Of a stretch of DNA of 64,000 bases, positions 9,607 to 22,876 are shown piece by piece; position 1 is the stretch's first letter, and each line of letters opens with the position of its first letter. The stretch covers positions 1-64,000 of the forward strand of contig JADNRV010000169.1 of assembly GCA_015499995.1 (NCBI GenBank), written 5' to 3'. The position numbers and the translations under genes are program-made. Under the pieces are notes generated by a model. The model made no database searches, was not told the origin of the DNA, and saw only the letters and a list, made by a program, of their open reading frames with translations. The stretch comes from Flammula alnicola (lineage: Eukaryota; Basidiomycota; Agaricomycetes; Agaricales; Strophariaceae).

Positions 9607-10944
9607 TTAAAACTCTAAGTCCAAGTCTTCTTCACCACGGACCGTAGATACTTCTTTACCCATGTCCTCGTCAGTTAGGGTCTCTGAATGGCTCTCGTGA
9701 TGCGCATTCCTCGGAGGTCGACCACGCCATCGCTCGAGTCTGGAGTTCAATAGAGATTCTACCATGTCCAGAGACTTTGTCGCCCCTAGGGCGGCTCGGA
9801 ATTTTGGGAACCATGGTCTCCGACCGCTAGAAGTGATGGAACATTCGACAACGAATGATTCAGAATTGTGTGACCCAAGGGTACCCCAGAAATGCCGCGA
9901 CGCACCACTGAAATTCCACGAAATGTCGTATGTGAGTTTGGATCGTTGACATTGTCGTTCCAGGGTACTCCCTGCAGATGGCTAGGTATTCCAGTGATAT
10001 ATCCACGGGATCTGGAATGGCGGTTGTTCCCGCGAACAGGCTACCAAAAGAGAGTCCAGACCGAGTTTAGTCCCTCGTCGATAGGTTTTCACAAGCGATT
10101 AATGGCAGATGCGCCACCTACCATGGGTTGCCAAGCAGGGTCTCTCCAACCATGAGTCCATCGGCACCCGTCGAAAGCAGGATCTCCTGCAGGTCGCTGG
10201 GCCGGCGCACATTCCCGTTGCTGATGACAGGTATCCGCAAATGATCCTTGAGTCTTTTGACTTCGGTCAGGTCAGCTGCCCCCTGGCGTCGTCTCCGAGC
10301 AGAGATGGTGCGAGCATGCAAGGTGATCCAAGATGCGCCAGATGCCTCTAGTCGTTCCGCAAGATCCAGGGTTTTCGGAGACGGTTGGCAGAGCCTCAAT
10401 TTTGCGGAAACTGGCACCGTAAAAGAATTCGACATGGCAAAGACTAGCAATACGGATAAATAGATATATATTTAAAATTTTCTGGAACATGTAGGGGGCA
10501 TACCAATGTCTTGTACCAACTGCCAGTCTTTTTGTCCCAATAGGTATGCACCGAAATGGCCATCTCGAGCCGCTTCTTGTGGACAGCCGACGTTGAGATC
10601 TATGGGTTCCATGGGTCATGGGTTATCTTCCAATATCAAGTCAAGAACTCACCAATTGCATCACAGTAGCCTTGTATCCTACGCCCGGCATCCACAATGG
10701 CCTGAGGGTCATTTCCGCACAGCTGTGCAACTACTGGACGATTAGATTCGTCCTGTCCTCCCTGAGTGAGGTCGCGGATGTGATATTCTAAGTACTCTTG
10801 ATCATTTAGAAGCTTCTCTGGAAGATACATCTGGGTATATGCCACTGTCGCGCCATAGCTACGCACAAGGAGCCTGAAGGGGAGATCTGACTGATTCACC
10901 ATGGGTGCAGCAACCCATTTCAGATCGATGTTGGAAGCAGGCAT
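9607..10944 (-). CDS. DUS1: tRNA-dihydrouridine(16/17) synthase, DUS1 type
   Basis: A flavoenzyme that reduces uridine to dihydrouridine in the D-loop of tRNAs. The first exon (10944 leftward) has the FMN-site start VAAPMVNQSDLPFR. The next short exon has DLNVGCPQ, with the catalytic Cys and the Dus motif, and a later exon has TLHART, VISNGNVRR and ADGLMVGETLLGNP, the phosphate-binding end of the TIM barrel. After a further intron, the segment DISLEYLAICREYPGTTMST and the end GRRPWFPKFRAAL through NSRLERWRGRPP match the helical C-terminus of Dus1-type enzymes. The stop is TAA at 9607-9609 after GEEDLDLEF. About five introns are required. No frame break seen. Dus1 rather than Dus4 is favoured by the PQ(E)AARDGHFGAYL context after the Cys. 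Confidence 0.88.
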
Positions 10945-11109
10945 GCAATTTCGGCTCGGATTTCAAGGAGAGATATCTTTGCGGTTGCGGTGTCAACCCT
11001 TACGGGCGTTAGCAGGCCAAATTTAATGAAAACAACGTCTCCAGATGATGTAGACTTTGAACAAGGAAGAAGGGGACATCCGAAGATTCAGTCCTGGTCG
11101 GAATGTTCC

Positions 11110-13210
11110 GTTATTTCGGCATTACTGTAATTTACCGGCTTATGAAAGTTCTCACACTGCAAACCGCCCTTTGGGAGGTGGATATTTTTACGAAACTCCG
11201 AGCTGATTTCGACGAGCAACTATTGGACCTCCAGCTTCAAGCAGGCATGTAAGTTTCTGCTCTGATGAGGCCGAATATGCTCATACAACCGGCCAATTTT
11301 TCGGCAGTACCCGTCGTAAGTTACGCTACCCCCCAATGATGTTGTCTTTCAACTGCCGCAGATGGGCACTGGGAGTCGAAGCAACCGTGTCGCCTTTGAG
11401 GCGCCCGTCCAATGTCGCTTCAACAGGTTTTTCATATCAGACGGATTTACGCCAAATCGAATTGCCCATAAAACTGGTCAGACTATTGCAGAGACCACTG
11501 TGCGAGTAAAGTGAGCTTTTCCATAAATTTTTGCTACAAATGTCTTTTTCCTCGCATCGAAGGTGTTCACAGACACTAGGTTATGGATAGCTAATAAGTG
11601 CTCTACTGTCACCAGTGTTAAATGCAACAACCGCCGATAACGGCTGCCACCATTCAACGCAAACACCTCTGAATCATGTATGACATCCTCGATACATCCC
11701 TCTTTTCGAGCACTGTCAATGTTTTGTCTCTTCCCACATCTCCATACCAGAAACTAGTTATTCTATTTTCTTGAGCAGTATATGAGAGGGCTTGCAATCC
11801 TTAAGTCGTGTTCCCAGCTCACTGTCGAGGTGGTGAGCCGAGCGTCGTAAAAACGCTGCTACTCTGTCTTCGGCTAATCCAGTGTTTTTTTTTTACAGAC
11901 TAAGAACGAGGGTGGTATCATCTGGGTTCAAACTTAAGGTATGCCTTCTAACTTCCCTCTCACAAATTTTAATGGCTGAGTCGTATCATGAGGTTTTCCT
12001 GGACGCTTAATTTCTTGTATTGAATTTGTTTGCCCACAGACTGTAACTCTACGGCCATTCCTCCAGTAAATTCTCAAGGAACGGCACACTCATATGGCTC
12101 ATGGTCGAGCGGATTGTCGCTGAATCTGACGACTTCCTTTCACGCAACCCTATCATCATCTCTCCGCTGGAGATAAGTATGCGAACAACGATATTCTCGT
12201 TGCAGATACTGGTTCAACGGCCGAACAGATGTATTTAGTCAGAAGTAAGCAAATCTGGTAGCATAACATTTTCATAGTCGATTGACGTTCATGTAAGATT
12301 CAGAAGAGAGTGTCAGCTGCAGAGTTTTCCCAGCGACCCACCTCAAGAAGGGTTATTCGACCCTACAAGGTCATTATCGTGTCGAATGGAAGGCAAGTCC
12401 GGCTTTTAATTACTTTGACGGTGTCTATTTTTGTGAAGGGTCTCATCACATGAAATTATCAAATGTACCACTTCATACTCCTTGTTTGGCGTTCTTGCCC
12501 TGTTTTTGGGTGCGAAGAATCAAATCACGTTGATGCTGACTTTTTCAATAGATTGCAATGGCTAAAGCCGAACGCGTGTTTTTCTTTCTTATTGGCGAGA
12601 AGAAGGATGCTCTAGACGATGATATTCCGATACTATGGGATGTCAACCCATTCATTTCTACATGATCAGTAGTGGGATCAAGGTAAGATGTTTGACGAAA
12701 AGTCGCCCGACTCAATTCTTTTATTCAGTGTAGGGGCTTGAAGTACATGCCACCTGATTTGTGCGTCTGCAGAATGCCCTTCTATCTTACTTCATTTGTT
12801 CTGAGAATGGATGAATCCCATTTACTTCTCGTCAGCGTAGAAAGTGACAGACTCTATCACCACGCCCAGGAAAATCTGGCCCGCTGTGCCGAGTTCTCAT
12901 TCTACTTCCACGCTTCTTCTGATGCGCTTGTCAACTAATATCATTTTTCATTAGGATCGCAAATGATGTTTGGCCATTACTTGAGGCCTTCTTTTGGAGA
13001 AGACAAGCCCGACGAACCTGCAGATATGCGCCCTCTCGAGTTTCTCCGAGTTGCATCCGCGCGTGTGCCTGCCAGTGGTCCTCTGTCCTGGTAAAAGAGG
13101 AGGTCGGTATTCTACCCGCACAATGCTTCCCCTGAACTAATATATATTCCTCTCGCAGAATGACAAGGACACCCTCCAGATCTTAATCTTCCCTTTACCC
13201 CCAACTTGTG
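11110..13210 (+). other. Unidentified coding-like exons, possible decayed gene
   Basis: Several short stretches read well on the plus strand and are flanked by plausible splice sites: near 11145-11250 (WEVDIFTKLRADFDEQLLDL), 11344-11510 (SNRVAFEAPVQCRFNRFF), 12055-12165, 12300-12405 (VSCRVFPATHLKKGYSTL), 12555-12660 (ERVFFFLIGEKKDALDDD), 12738-12940, and 12955-13090 (MMFGHYLRPSFGEDKPDE). I could not join them into one uninterrupted protein without forcing frames, and I recognise no family. This may be a multi-exon gene with introns I misjudged, or a pseudogene. Position between DUS1 and the gene-poor desert gives no functional hint. Confidence 0.35.
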
Positions 13211-13390
13211 AGTGTTTCCTGTCTCTGCCCTTCCCCACCTTTTCCACACCGAGTGGCATTCATATGGTCGATATCGGAATCCTATTCTTCGATATCACGA
13301 ACAACCCTGTTATGATAGGGGAAGAATCACCGTCACGAGAACCAGAAACTCAGTCAAGCTCTCAGCGGGGAGGCTTTCATTAATTTGTCG

Positions 13391-13760
13391 TTACTGACTG
13401 CCAGACTGGGACGCGTTTCGTAAACGTTTAACGAGGTATTGTAGATCGTCCCCACTTTCTTGGTCCTCACCTTCTATTCCAAGTAAAAAATCAACGTATT
13501 GTCTTTTTTCTAGAAGTGCTTCGACCGTAAACGACGGAACTGACTCAAGTCTACTCGCGAGTAGAAAAAGCATCGTGGCGTTTAAAATCTTGAGCGGGAT
13601 AGAACGGCCCGTCAATGCTGCCGATATCCGTCCCATATAATTTGCTCGCAAAGCTGCGACGGATGGGCGAAGGCGAAGGCTGAATGAGGCTGGACCTTGG
13701 TTTTGGAAGCGTGTATTCTCCGGAAAACTATTTCCCGAGTTCGAGTTCTGATCGAGGCGT
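13391..13760 (-). CDS. Hypothetical ORF or exon, about 120 residues
   Basis: An open minus-strand frame runs from just after a TAA near 13760 to a stop at 13391. Its composition is protein-like: SFSLRLRPSVAALRANYMGR, then a hydrophobic segment ILNATMLFLLASRLESVPSF, and a Glu/Asp-rich end. The first in-frame ATG is at 13651, giving 86 residues. I recognise no family. It could be one exon of a larger gene whose other exons have decayed. Confidence 0.25.
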
Positions 13761-16700
13761 TAATTCCCGTCCTTCTAATTACAGTATTTCAGGTTGACAG
13801 GCTCGGAGTACACCTCAGCTTCAAGATCTAAGGTATATCCAGAGTTCGGATCAACATCCGACTTGAATGAGAGGTCAGTCTCTGGTACAAATTGTGGGCC
13901 GGATTATTTTTCTTAAGTTCTCCTGATGTACGAGTGGGCTGTCGATCTTTCCTCGCCCTCTTTTTTTCCCTTCCTGTCTATTTGATGATTGAAGTATCGA
14001 GCTCTCAAGGGCGTGGAATTTGAAACTTTATAAGCACGATTCATTCTGTGTATCTCGGTCGTGAATCATGACTGACTTCTCTGGAGAAGGTCGATCAGGT
14101 AGACTATTTTATTTTCTAGTGACATTACCAAACAGATATTTTTGTCTCCATACAAGAATATTATCTCAATAATCTGTATATCCATATCTTCTCTGCTAAT
14201 CAAGTGGGTCATGCTCAAAATGGAGAGCCGTGGATGATTGGTTCCGCTTAACATTCTGTCCCGTTTACCTCCTCAATGTGTTTCTAAAAAGATATGACAT
14301 CGAAGGTTGAATAGGCACCGTATGTGTGTCCCATATGCCCCGGTACGAAGCAGCGCGGAAGCAGACAGACAAAGATATCCACGAAAACACCCACGCAACG
14401 CCTCCAATTCCCAGAGAGAAGATCCACTGGCAGAAAATCTGTCATATTGAACTCACGCGGGAGAACCGCCGTTCCCGGAATAATCAGAGGGTACTTGGGG
14501 AGAACTAAAGCCGATCAACTCTCAAGCAGAAGTAGTACTGCCAGTGGAGGGAGTACCGAATTTAGAATTAGATCAGCGTCATCGCACTTAGTACTCTGCC
14601 TGATACCGAATTCCAAGGCTGATTTGTAGCTTGCTGCAAATGAGGGACAGTTACCTAGCCCACGGGTGTTGACTGCCCTTCCCCCTACAATCACCGTTTT
14701 ACATCCCTCAAGCTCAATATTTCTCCCACCACACCTCCTCACCATTCACGGTTGTACTACGCGTGATTGAGAAACGTTTGGGCATATTGTAATCTACTCT
14801 CTTGAGTTCCCTTAAGGTGCGGTTATCGGTATTTAAACTGAACTTGGGAGAGATGCAATATTCTTCTCTTTCCATGACTACTCTTCTCATTTCCAAGGTC
14901 CTCGGATGTAAGAGGCCTTGCGGTCTTGGGTCAAGCTGAGTCACTGCAAGCGTTCATCGGAGTCTTCTGGAATGCGTTATATATATTATAGAGGCCATAT
15001 CACGATCAGAGGTAGGAGCCGGAAAATCCTTATCCAGTATGTAATTAAATGTCAAAGCGAAGACATCCTGAGATGTTCTACGGGCGCTCTGTATTCGGTG
15101 GATTCACCGATGTGATACACCACAGCGACGGTCACTGCGCCACATCAATAATGTCACTCGTCACTCGACACCTAGTAGTGTCTGAAACTTACATATCTCT
15201 ATCACTTGAATAGATTTCCGTGCAGTCGGCTGGCACATATACAGGATATACCCAAGCAGGCGGTGCTGAAATAAGGCGCAATTACATCGTCATCCGAGTT
15301 CGTCCACCCTCATGATCAGACTACCAAAACATCAAACAACCGGCCCGCGGCGTCTGGCATGTCAGAAATGAGCACAAACGTGAAATCAAGGACTATAGCT
15401 ACATGGTCGCACACATGTTATGGTGGAGAGAAAATTGGGCTGTTATTTATATGTCTGGAGCATGTGTATATGAAGGGTACATGGTGGGTATCAGTGTATT
15501 GAGATAGCCTCTGGATCATTCTCTATACAGCTTGAATGCGTATTTCTCAAGTCCTAGGTGTCCATGGTCTTCGTCTTTCTGTGAAATAAAAAGGTATGCT
15601 AGCCTCATATATCGCGGTTGAAATTGGCGGTGCTGTTTAGGTTTAACGTCTTTTTGTGCTAACTTTAGCTTCGGTGTCCCTGGACTGCGCCTCTTATCAA
15701 TCTATTTTTGCACTTTTCATGCGCCTTTGAGTAACATTGGAGTAACATGCAAGTAAACCACAAAAACGACAGGGATGCAACGTTAAATTATGCGTTGCAT
15801 TGCCGCTGGTAAGTAATTGAAACACGGAGATTTCTTCACAACCTCTTCCATAGTGATTATCAGTCTGAGTGCGCCTTACCAAGCGTGGGTCTCGCTGAAT
15901 TTCCTGAGCCCTTTCTGAAGCTGCAATACATAGTATAACAGATTCTCTTTGAGGGGTTCTTGAAGAGTCAATTCACCCATCGGCAACGTTCAACTTCCCA
16001 TTAACAATGTGTATATAGTGCAACGTAAGGTTGGCGTGAGGCAGGCACAAAATCCCGAGTTGGGACATCGTCGAACTTATCGCACGGTCGCAAGGCGTCG
16101 CTTCATAATAACTTATTAATAATAAGCTCATTCACTTTCGGTACCGAGAGGCACAACTTGTACTTAACGACATGCTATTGCTCGGACTACGTACGTAAAC
16201 AGGCCTGACTGGAGTTATTCAGTGGGATAATAAAAGGTTCCTTGGTCGCAGATTGGAAGTATCCAAATTACAAAGGATCCGACAAAAGAGTGAACGAGGC
16301 ATTTTTCCGACCGCTCGGCCGCTCGCACACTAGTGAACACTTCTGATAAGCAACACGCGTCGCCATAACTTGATCTATCGCCAACCGGCAACAGGAAGGC
16401 CAGAACGACGTATCTGGCCTTGGAGAGGAAGCCTAGGGAAGCACCTCACCCTGGACCCTCCATCTGAAAATAACCTGTTCCAATACATCGTCTATGTTAT
16501 TATTTACAGGCACATTTTGTCTGAACAGAATCATGAACTTTGTTTCGCAAAAGCCTTCATCTATCAGCGCAAAGTGGTCAATTTTAAAACTCTGAATCAC
16601 ACATTTCCTACACCCCTCCAGCGGCGCCTTCCTAACTATTATCAAGGGTCTTATTGACGTGTGTAGTGAAGGTCGAAGTTGGGATGAAATGGAATCGGAC

Positions 16701-19700
16701 CCACTACACTGGTGCGTTGGTACATTTATCAACGGCCCGTGGACCGTTATGGATTTATGAGGCGCGTCCGATGGGCGCGTCGCGCTCCCGGCACTGCATA
16801 CTAAGCAGTTGTGTGCCGATCTCTACCCTGGCTTGCGCATCCTTCCCTGGTGTCTTCAATGCAGTTGTCAACTTATTCTCCTCGGAGTGCCGACGCACGG
16901 TGGACTTCATCGATGAAAAAGGTTTTATGGCATGCAGGGCGGTCGCCAAACCTGATCTATTGCCGACAAGTCGCAAGCGCTCTTACTGAATCGGGCCTGC
17001 CGTTCGGGCCCTGCCTTTCCCTGGCCGTCCGGCGCCTGCACTCGCTTTCACATTTACTTAAGTGTACTTATGTAGGAGGGTAACCGTAACCATATATTAG
17101 GGTATACAATTAACCGGGTCATGCTGCAGCCCTGCACCTGGGACGTTGAGGTCGTAATCAGGGCGCTAACTTCTATGTAAGCTCATATTCATATCTGTAA
17201 CGACGTCGACACCTTGACGTGCTGCGCAGGACGACTTGGCAGCCTTGACAGGCTCCATATATTCTCAGCGACCATCCCAGAGCAAGCACATATTAATTCT
17301 TGATATGATTGTCTGATAGTTGAAGAAAAGGCCGAGTTTCCATCCTATTTTACATATTGCGGATCGGTCAAAAAATAGATAAAGATGATCGGCGATAGGC
17401 AGGACAAGAAGCACAGGGTTGAATAGAGGAACAACCAATTTGCTCTTGTAGCGTCGGTATAAGTAGGCTCTAGGAACCTTTTAAGCGCCGGACTTGTTAT
17501 TTATTTCTAGAGGCGCCTCCATCAGCAAGATTAGCATACTTCCTGATGAGCAAAGATCTGAGATCGCTGATGGCCTATATATAATAATAATTTAAAAGAG
17601 GGCGCCATCATGATCACAATTTTTAGCAGCTTGGAGTAGAATGAAATTCAGAGGCCCGATCCGATTTGAGCTCGGAGGAAGCATAAACAAAAAAAAATAC
17701 CGGGGAGTTGAGTCGAGAGTCTCGACTCTCCACAGGAAGGCGTCAACAATTAAATGACTTCTGAATGTATGGCTGGAGGCAAAATTGAGAATGATAAGGA
17801 CAACCCTTTAACATTCACAGCGTCAGCTAAGATTGCCACCCATTTCATTCTTTTGAATTCCCATTGACTTACCACAGGGTGGAACTCAAGAATGAGAAGA
17901 TTAGCTCGGTAGGCCACTTCCCACTGCCCGTTCACTCGGATACTGTGAGGAAGAGGGTTCTGGAACGCGTAAGTCCTGTGGATTCTAGAATGAGTATAGG
18001 CCAAGGGCACTCCATCGGATCTCTGAATCGAATATATACCATTCAGTATAGTGCGCATTACGCGCACGTCATGATCCTGAAGCATTTCGCATGGAGCATC
18101 TGCGTAATGCTACTCGACTGACATGGCGGATAAATGTGCTGGACCAGTCACATGCTGACTTGGCAATCTTCGTCGGGCCGCACCATTCACGCATAATATC
18201 CTTCAGTATCATCAAATTTTGCTTGATAACCGGACGAACATATCGTTCAGGCTCACCCGTCGGCAGCTACACGGGGTGCGTGCGATGAGCCTGGTGGGCG
18301 GGTGTGTAGTGTACGTACGGCACGCCATCGTTCGTTATTGTTCGTCTAGACAACGCGTCAAAGGTTCTATCATAATCAGGGCGAATACCAATGGGCTGTG
18401 GCTGAAATGGAGACGGGCGTTCCACGGAAGGCGGCATTTTTTGCAATACATTACGCGCTAACTCATACTAGAAAAAAAATGGAGCTTTCCAAGCAGCGGG
18501 CCGCGTCGTTCCGGCGTGGAGGGTACCATTACCATTATCGCCTATCGTGTGATCCGCGTTGGCAGCTGCCCAGACGAGGAAACAAAGGAGGTTGACGGAA
18601 AACGTTCATATAATGTAGATCCATCATGTCGCTGCAGACACACTCGGATGATCCGTACTCGTGCTGGTCCAGCGGGAAATGCAAACTTGCGAGATCTCGC
18701 ACAAATCTCGCAGTGTCAGTCATCTGCCATTCTGCTCTACATACATACCCCAGTCTTGTAATAAATATTACCCAGCATCGGACATCAAGGCCTCAAGCTC
18801 AAAGCTTATGAAGCAGATAGCGCTACGTACGGCTAATACTACCTGCGTTGTACGTGCGCACGGCAGTCAAAAACTCTGCGGATCGGGAAACTAAGTAGCC
18901 GGTTAGTCTGAACTCTGCGAAGCCAGTCGAATATTATTTATGCGGGGTGCGGGGTGTGCTAGTGCTGCCGGAGGCAATGTGGGGTAAGCAGCGGGGATGT
19001 GGGGTACCATTCATGCTCGACGTTGCATTTCCTGCAGCGCTGAGCGCTGAGGCATCTTTCAAAGTTCAAGTTGATACCAGGCAACTTGAACTTGAGGCTT
19101 AAAGTAGTCTCTCCTGACAGACCATATACACTGACAGATGACAATCGATCTGTTGCTGATTATAAGGGCTGAAAGAGAAGTGCGTGCGATAGGTCTGGCC
19201 AGTCTGGCCACCCGATCGACTCGACCGGCCCTGATCAACGTCCAATAGGGGGCCTTAAAGTTATCGTAAGGATTATCCTGCAGGAGACTTTAACTTGCTC
19301 GGCGCCCTGGGGCGTCGACGTCGCCTCTCGTCATGCAGTGCACCCCGAACCCCGAGCCATAAGCTCGACGTCGACGCTGTAAGTACCTCCGACTCCTTCC
19401 CGGCTCCCGAGTGTCGAAAGTGTCTCCGAAACTCTATAGTAGTAGATCTTCAATGAGCTCTCGGATTCTGCCACTGTCAACGCCTTCGAAATTCTGAGAT
19501 CTCCGAAATCGACGTTCTGTCTGTTCCTCGTTTGCCAGTGCATCTCATTACGAGAGAGCCTGGCCATGGCCTTACCCATGGCATGGCTGGCGTGCATACC
19601 CACCCACCCCCCGCATGTGCAGCGACATCGCGTGTTACGGCGGTCTTTACGAGTTGCGTGGGGGTCATGAGATCCAAGCAGTGTACCACGGTACCTGATG

Positions 19701-20755
19701 CGCACGCACGCACGTATTCACGCACCCATTTGAAATTTCGAATTCATCCTTGAGCTCGACCAAGTAAGTCAACTGAGTCGCCGTCGGATGGGGGAAGACG
19801 GGGGAGGATCCGACCGCCGTTAAGTTACCGTCGTGGCTGCTGCGTGTGGCATGTGCGCTACGAGGCCTTTGTTTGAGTTACCGTCGAGATAACAGTCACT
19901 ATCGGTGAGTGCTTAGTGCCTCCGAAATGAGCTCGAGGACGGGGCAAATTGAATAGTAAGTACATAATGTTATATTATTGATCACGATATCTCGGATGTG
20001 CTCGTACTTTAACATACTGTAAGGAGCAAGCTACCGCGCAAGGCTGGCCAGCAAGTGCAACGAGGCTTAAATTGAAGTTTATTTAGAGTTTATTGTGAGC
20101 AGATCTACTTAAGTACTGTATGTACTGACAGTAGTAATACTCGAGCAATACATACCCCACGGAGATATTCGGAGTTCCTGAAATACATACAGTACGGCAT
20201 TTGGATGTTTACGTCCTCATGCTGCCAATCACGAAAGCAGAAAGTCCTCAATCGCGCCTCAGACTCGTAGTGTTGTTGGCTCAACCTCGCCATGGCTCGC
20301 CGCCAGTAGTGAATCAGACTTTTTGAAAACGGGTGGCGAAAGGTCTTGGTATAGCGGCCACTTTTCTACCAAATGCCCCCCAACAAGAAATTTTGTAGCC
20401 ATTTTGCGCTTGATTTACTTACCCAAAGCCAATGCCTTGCGGATTTTATTATGTAGATAAATCGGATGGCTTTAGTAGGCACTTCGGCTGCTCCCGACAG
20501 TCCTCCTCAAGTAGAATGCTGTGAGATTATGCTCTTGAATGTTGTTTCCTGATAGTTATTAATTAAGCCATACATTCATGTTTCACGCCCATTCCTACTA
20601 CTCGCCATGCCGGCGAGTGGCGGGACCTTTTGGAGGTTCGGCCATCTGCATTACGTCGGAAGTAAACCGTCAAACAACCTTACGTAGAGCCTGAGGTTTC
20701 AAAAATTGAGAATTGATAGATGCGGTAGATACTGTACGTAGAATACATATATATG
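13761..20755. other. Gene-poor desert, about 7 kb
   Basis: No ORF above about 125 codons has a motif, splice pattern or codon use I can support, and I find no transposase, reverse transcriptase or terminal repeat by reading. The sequence is mixed in composition, with GT- and CA-rich patches near 18240-18350 and 19550-19720 and a small perfect hairpin at 17710-17728. It is probably decayed repeat or former coding DNA, but that is inference. Confidence 0.55.
17710..17728. repeat. Short perfect inverted repeat
   Basis: GAGTCGAGA, one base, then TCTCGACTC: a 9-bp hairpin. It lies in the gene-poor desert next to a short A-rich run (near 17691). No gene is close, so a terminator or operator role is not supported. 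Confidence 0.5.
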
Positions 20756-21155
20756 TTAACATGAAAAATGCACAACGTGGTCCGGACAAGTCTGTAGAGC
20801 TAGAGCTGGAGATGAGAGGGGGATGTATGTAGCAGTATAAACCCGAAACAAGAACGCGGGACGAGGACGCATCGAGAACGAATATCCTAGGACGAATTCG
20901 AAGGACGAGTCACAGTCATGAGAGTCTACAACGAGTCGGTATCGTGGGTCTGGGAGATGTAGTATGTCCTCCAGCGGTGCGGATGCAGTATGCTTATGCA
21001 TATGGTAGGCGCGTGGGTGGTTGAGAGGGAGGAGAGGCAAGTCAAGATAGGATAGAGTGTACTCAGAGTAGAGAGTCAGAGGAGAGCGAGAGGGAGAAGG
21101 ACCCAAAAAAAACAAAGTCAACGACACATCACCCAATCTACCGCATCACCCCAAT

Positions 21156-22876
21156 CTAATCCACCCTCCCCTCCTGCCCCTCGCCAACCATAACCTTCAA
21201 CACCAACCCACCCCGCTCATCCACGCCCTTCGCCAGCATCTCAAACGCCCTGCGCGTATCCGCGAGCCCAAAGCGGTGCGTCACCAACTTCGCGACGAGG
21301 CCCGGCAGTGCGCTACTCGACGACTCCAGTGCGCTACTCGAGGACGACGAGAGCAGGGCCAGCGCCTCGGGATACGTACCCGCGTACCGGAACGAGCCCT
21401 TGATGTCCACCTCGCGCAGCGCGAAGCTCGAGATGGGGATGTACGCCGCGCGCGTGCCCATCCCGATGAGCATCACGCGTCCGCCGGTCGTCGCGGCCTG
21501 TTCGAGTTAGGGGGGTTTGTGTTAGTTGTGAGGTTTTTTGGGATTTTTGGGATTTTGGGAGGTAAGGTGGAAAGGGGGAAGGATTAAAGGATTAAAGGAA
21601 AGGGGAAAGAGATGAAGGAAGAGAGAGGGACTCACGAAAACGCTCATCTGGATCGCCGACTCGGCGCCCGTGCACTCGAACACGATGTCGAACCCGTCCG
21701 GCGCGTCGAACGCCGACAGCGCCGCCATGGCGCCGTCCTTGGCCTTTTGCAAGATCTGGTCGGCTAGTTGTTGGGGTGTTTGTTGGGGTTGTGGTTGGTG
21801 AGAGTGAGAGTGGGGATGTGATGAGGAAGAGGATGGAGGTTGTTGGTGTGGTGATGATGATGAGGAAGGTTGTGATGACAAGGAAGAAGCAACACCGTTA
21901 ACCTTGGGCGTCGGTATTGAGCAGCACGCGTCAACTTGTGGTGCCGTCTGCGCTGCTGGTGCCCCACCAGGCGCAGGCAAACAATACACATCATCCGCGA
22001 ACCCGTTCTTCTTCGCAAACTCCAGTCGGGCGGGGTTGATATCGACAGCGACGACGCGGCGGGCACCGCGATGTTTGGCGAGGGCACAGGCGAGGAGGCC
22101 GATGGCGCCTACGCCAAAGACGAGGACGGACTCGGGATGAGTGAGGTGCCAAGCCCGACGCGACGCGAAGCGTGGATGAGGACGGAGAGAGGCTCGGCGA
22201 GGGAGGCGAGCTCGAAGGAGACGCCGTCTGGGAGGCTGGTGGTGGCGGAAGGAGCGAGGAGGGTGGGAGTAATGAGACGAAAATATGATCCGAGGATGGC
22301 AGAAAATGAAAATGGAAGAAAGAAAGAAAAAAGGCAGACAGTCAACAGAGATTCTTCACGGAAAGAAATAAACGAGGGAGGGGACCTACGGGTGCAATGC
22401 ATGGGCGGGGTGGTTCATATGGGTCTGGAGGGTGCCGTCGATGTGGGGAAAGCGGGCAGCTGAGCTGCAAAGCGCATGCCCTTGCACAGGTTATAGCGAC
22501 CGCTGTCGCAGAAGGAACAAGCGCGACAGCTGATGCCTGCCTCGATGGCGACGCGCTGGCCGACCTTGAAGTTGGTGACGCCAGGAGCGACGGCGGTGAC
22601 GATGCCTGCTGCCTCGTGTCCGAGGACGAGAGGTGCGCGTACGGCAAAGTCTCCGTTGCGGCCGTGGGTATAGTAGTGCACTATGGTGGGGCTATTTTAG
22701 AGGAGACAAAAAAAAAAAGACGGAGAACATACGGTCACTGCCGCAGAGGCCGGTGGAGACGACTTTTACTTGGACACGGCCTGATGAGGGAGGCCAGAGG
22801 ACGCGGTCTTCGAGACGGATGTCTCTGGGTGCGTAAGGATTGCAGCGGTGGTGGTGGGGAGGGCGACGGGAGACAT
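21156..22876 (-). pseudogene. Zinc MDR polyol dehydrogenase (sorbitol/xylitol DH-like), frameshifted
   Basis: Medium-chain dehydrogenase that would oxidise a polyol with NAD(P). Visible parts in order: start MSPVALPTTTAAIL at 22876; catalytic-zinc Cys STGLCGSD; GHEAAGIV; structural-zinc lobe CRACSFCDSGRYNLC; MRFA; PLSVLIHASRRVGLG; Rossmann motif VLVFGVGAIGLLACALAK; IVFECTGAESAIQ; and the end AATTGGRVMLIGMGTRAAYI to a TAG at 21156-21158. The order and spacing fit sorbitol/xylitol/L-arabinitol dehydrogenases. The frame slips by one base at about 22835, 22445-22465 and 22136-22155, with intact similarity on both sides each time. A Ser/His/Gln/Pro-rich insert (21770-21900) sits between the Rossmann fold and the substrate lobe. 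It is divergent from the SDR gene. Either a recent pseudogene or a real gene with sequencing indels. Confidence 0.8.
21306..21341. repeat. 21-nt period direct repeat inside the MDR gene
   Basis: CAGTGCGCTACTCGA occurs at 21306-21320 and again at 21327-21341. On the coding strand it gives a doubled Ser/Ala/Leu segment (SSSSAL) in a surface loop of the C-terminal lobe. In-frame, so it does not add to the frame damage. Confidence 0.7.

Noticed and set aside
16654..16989. 111-codon plus-strand ORF in the desert
   Set aside because: No domain, no splice partners, and it overlaps an equally long ORF on the other strand, which suggests chance.
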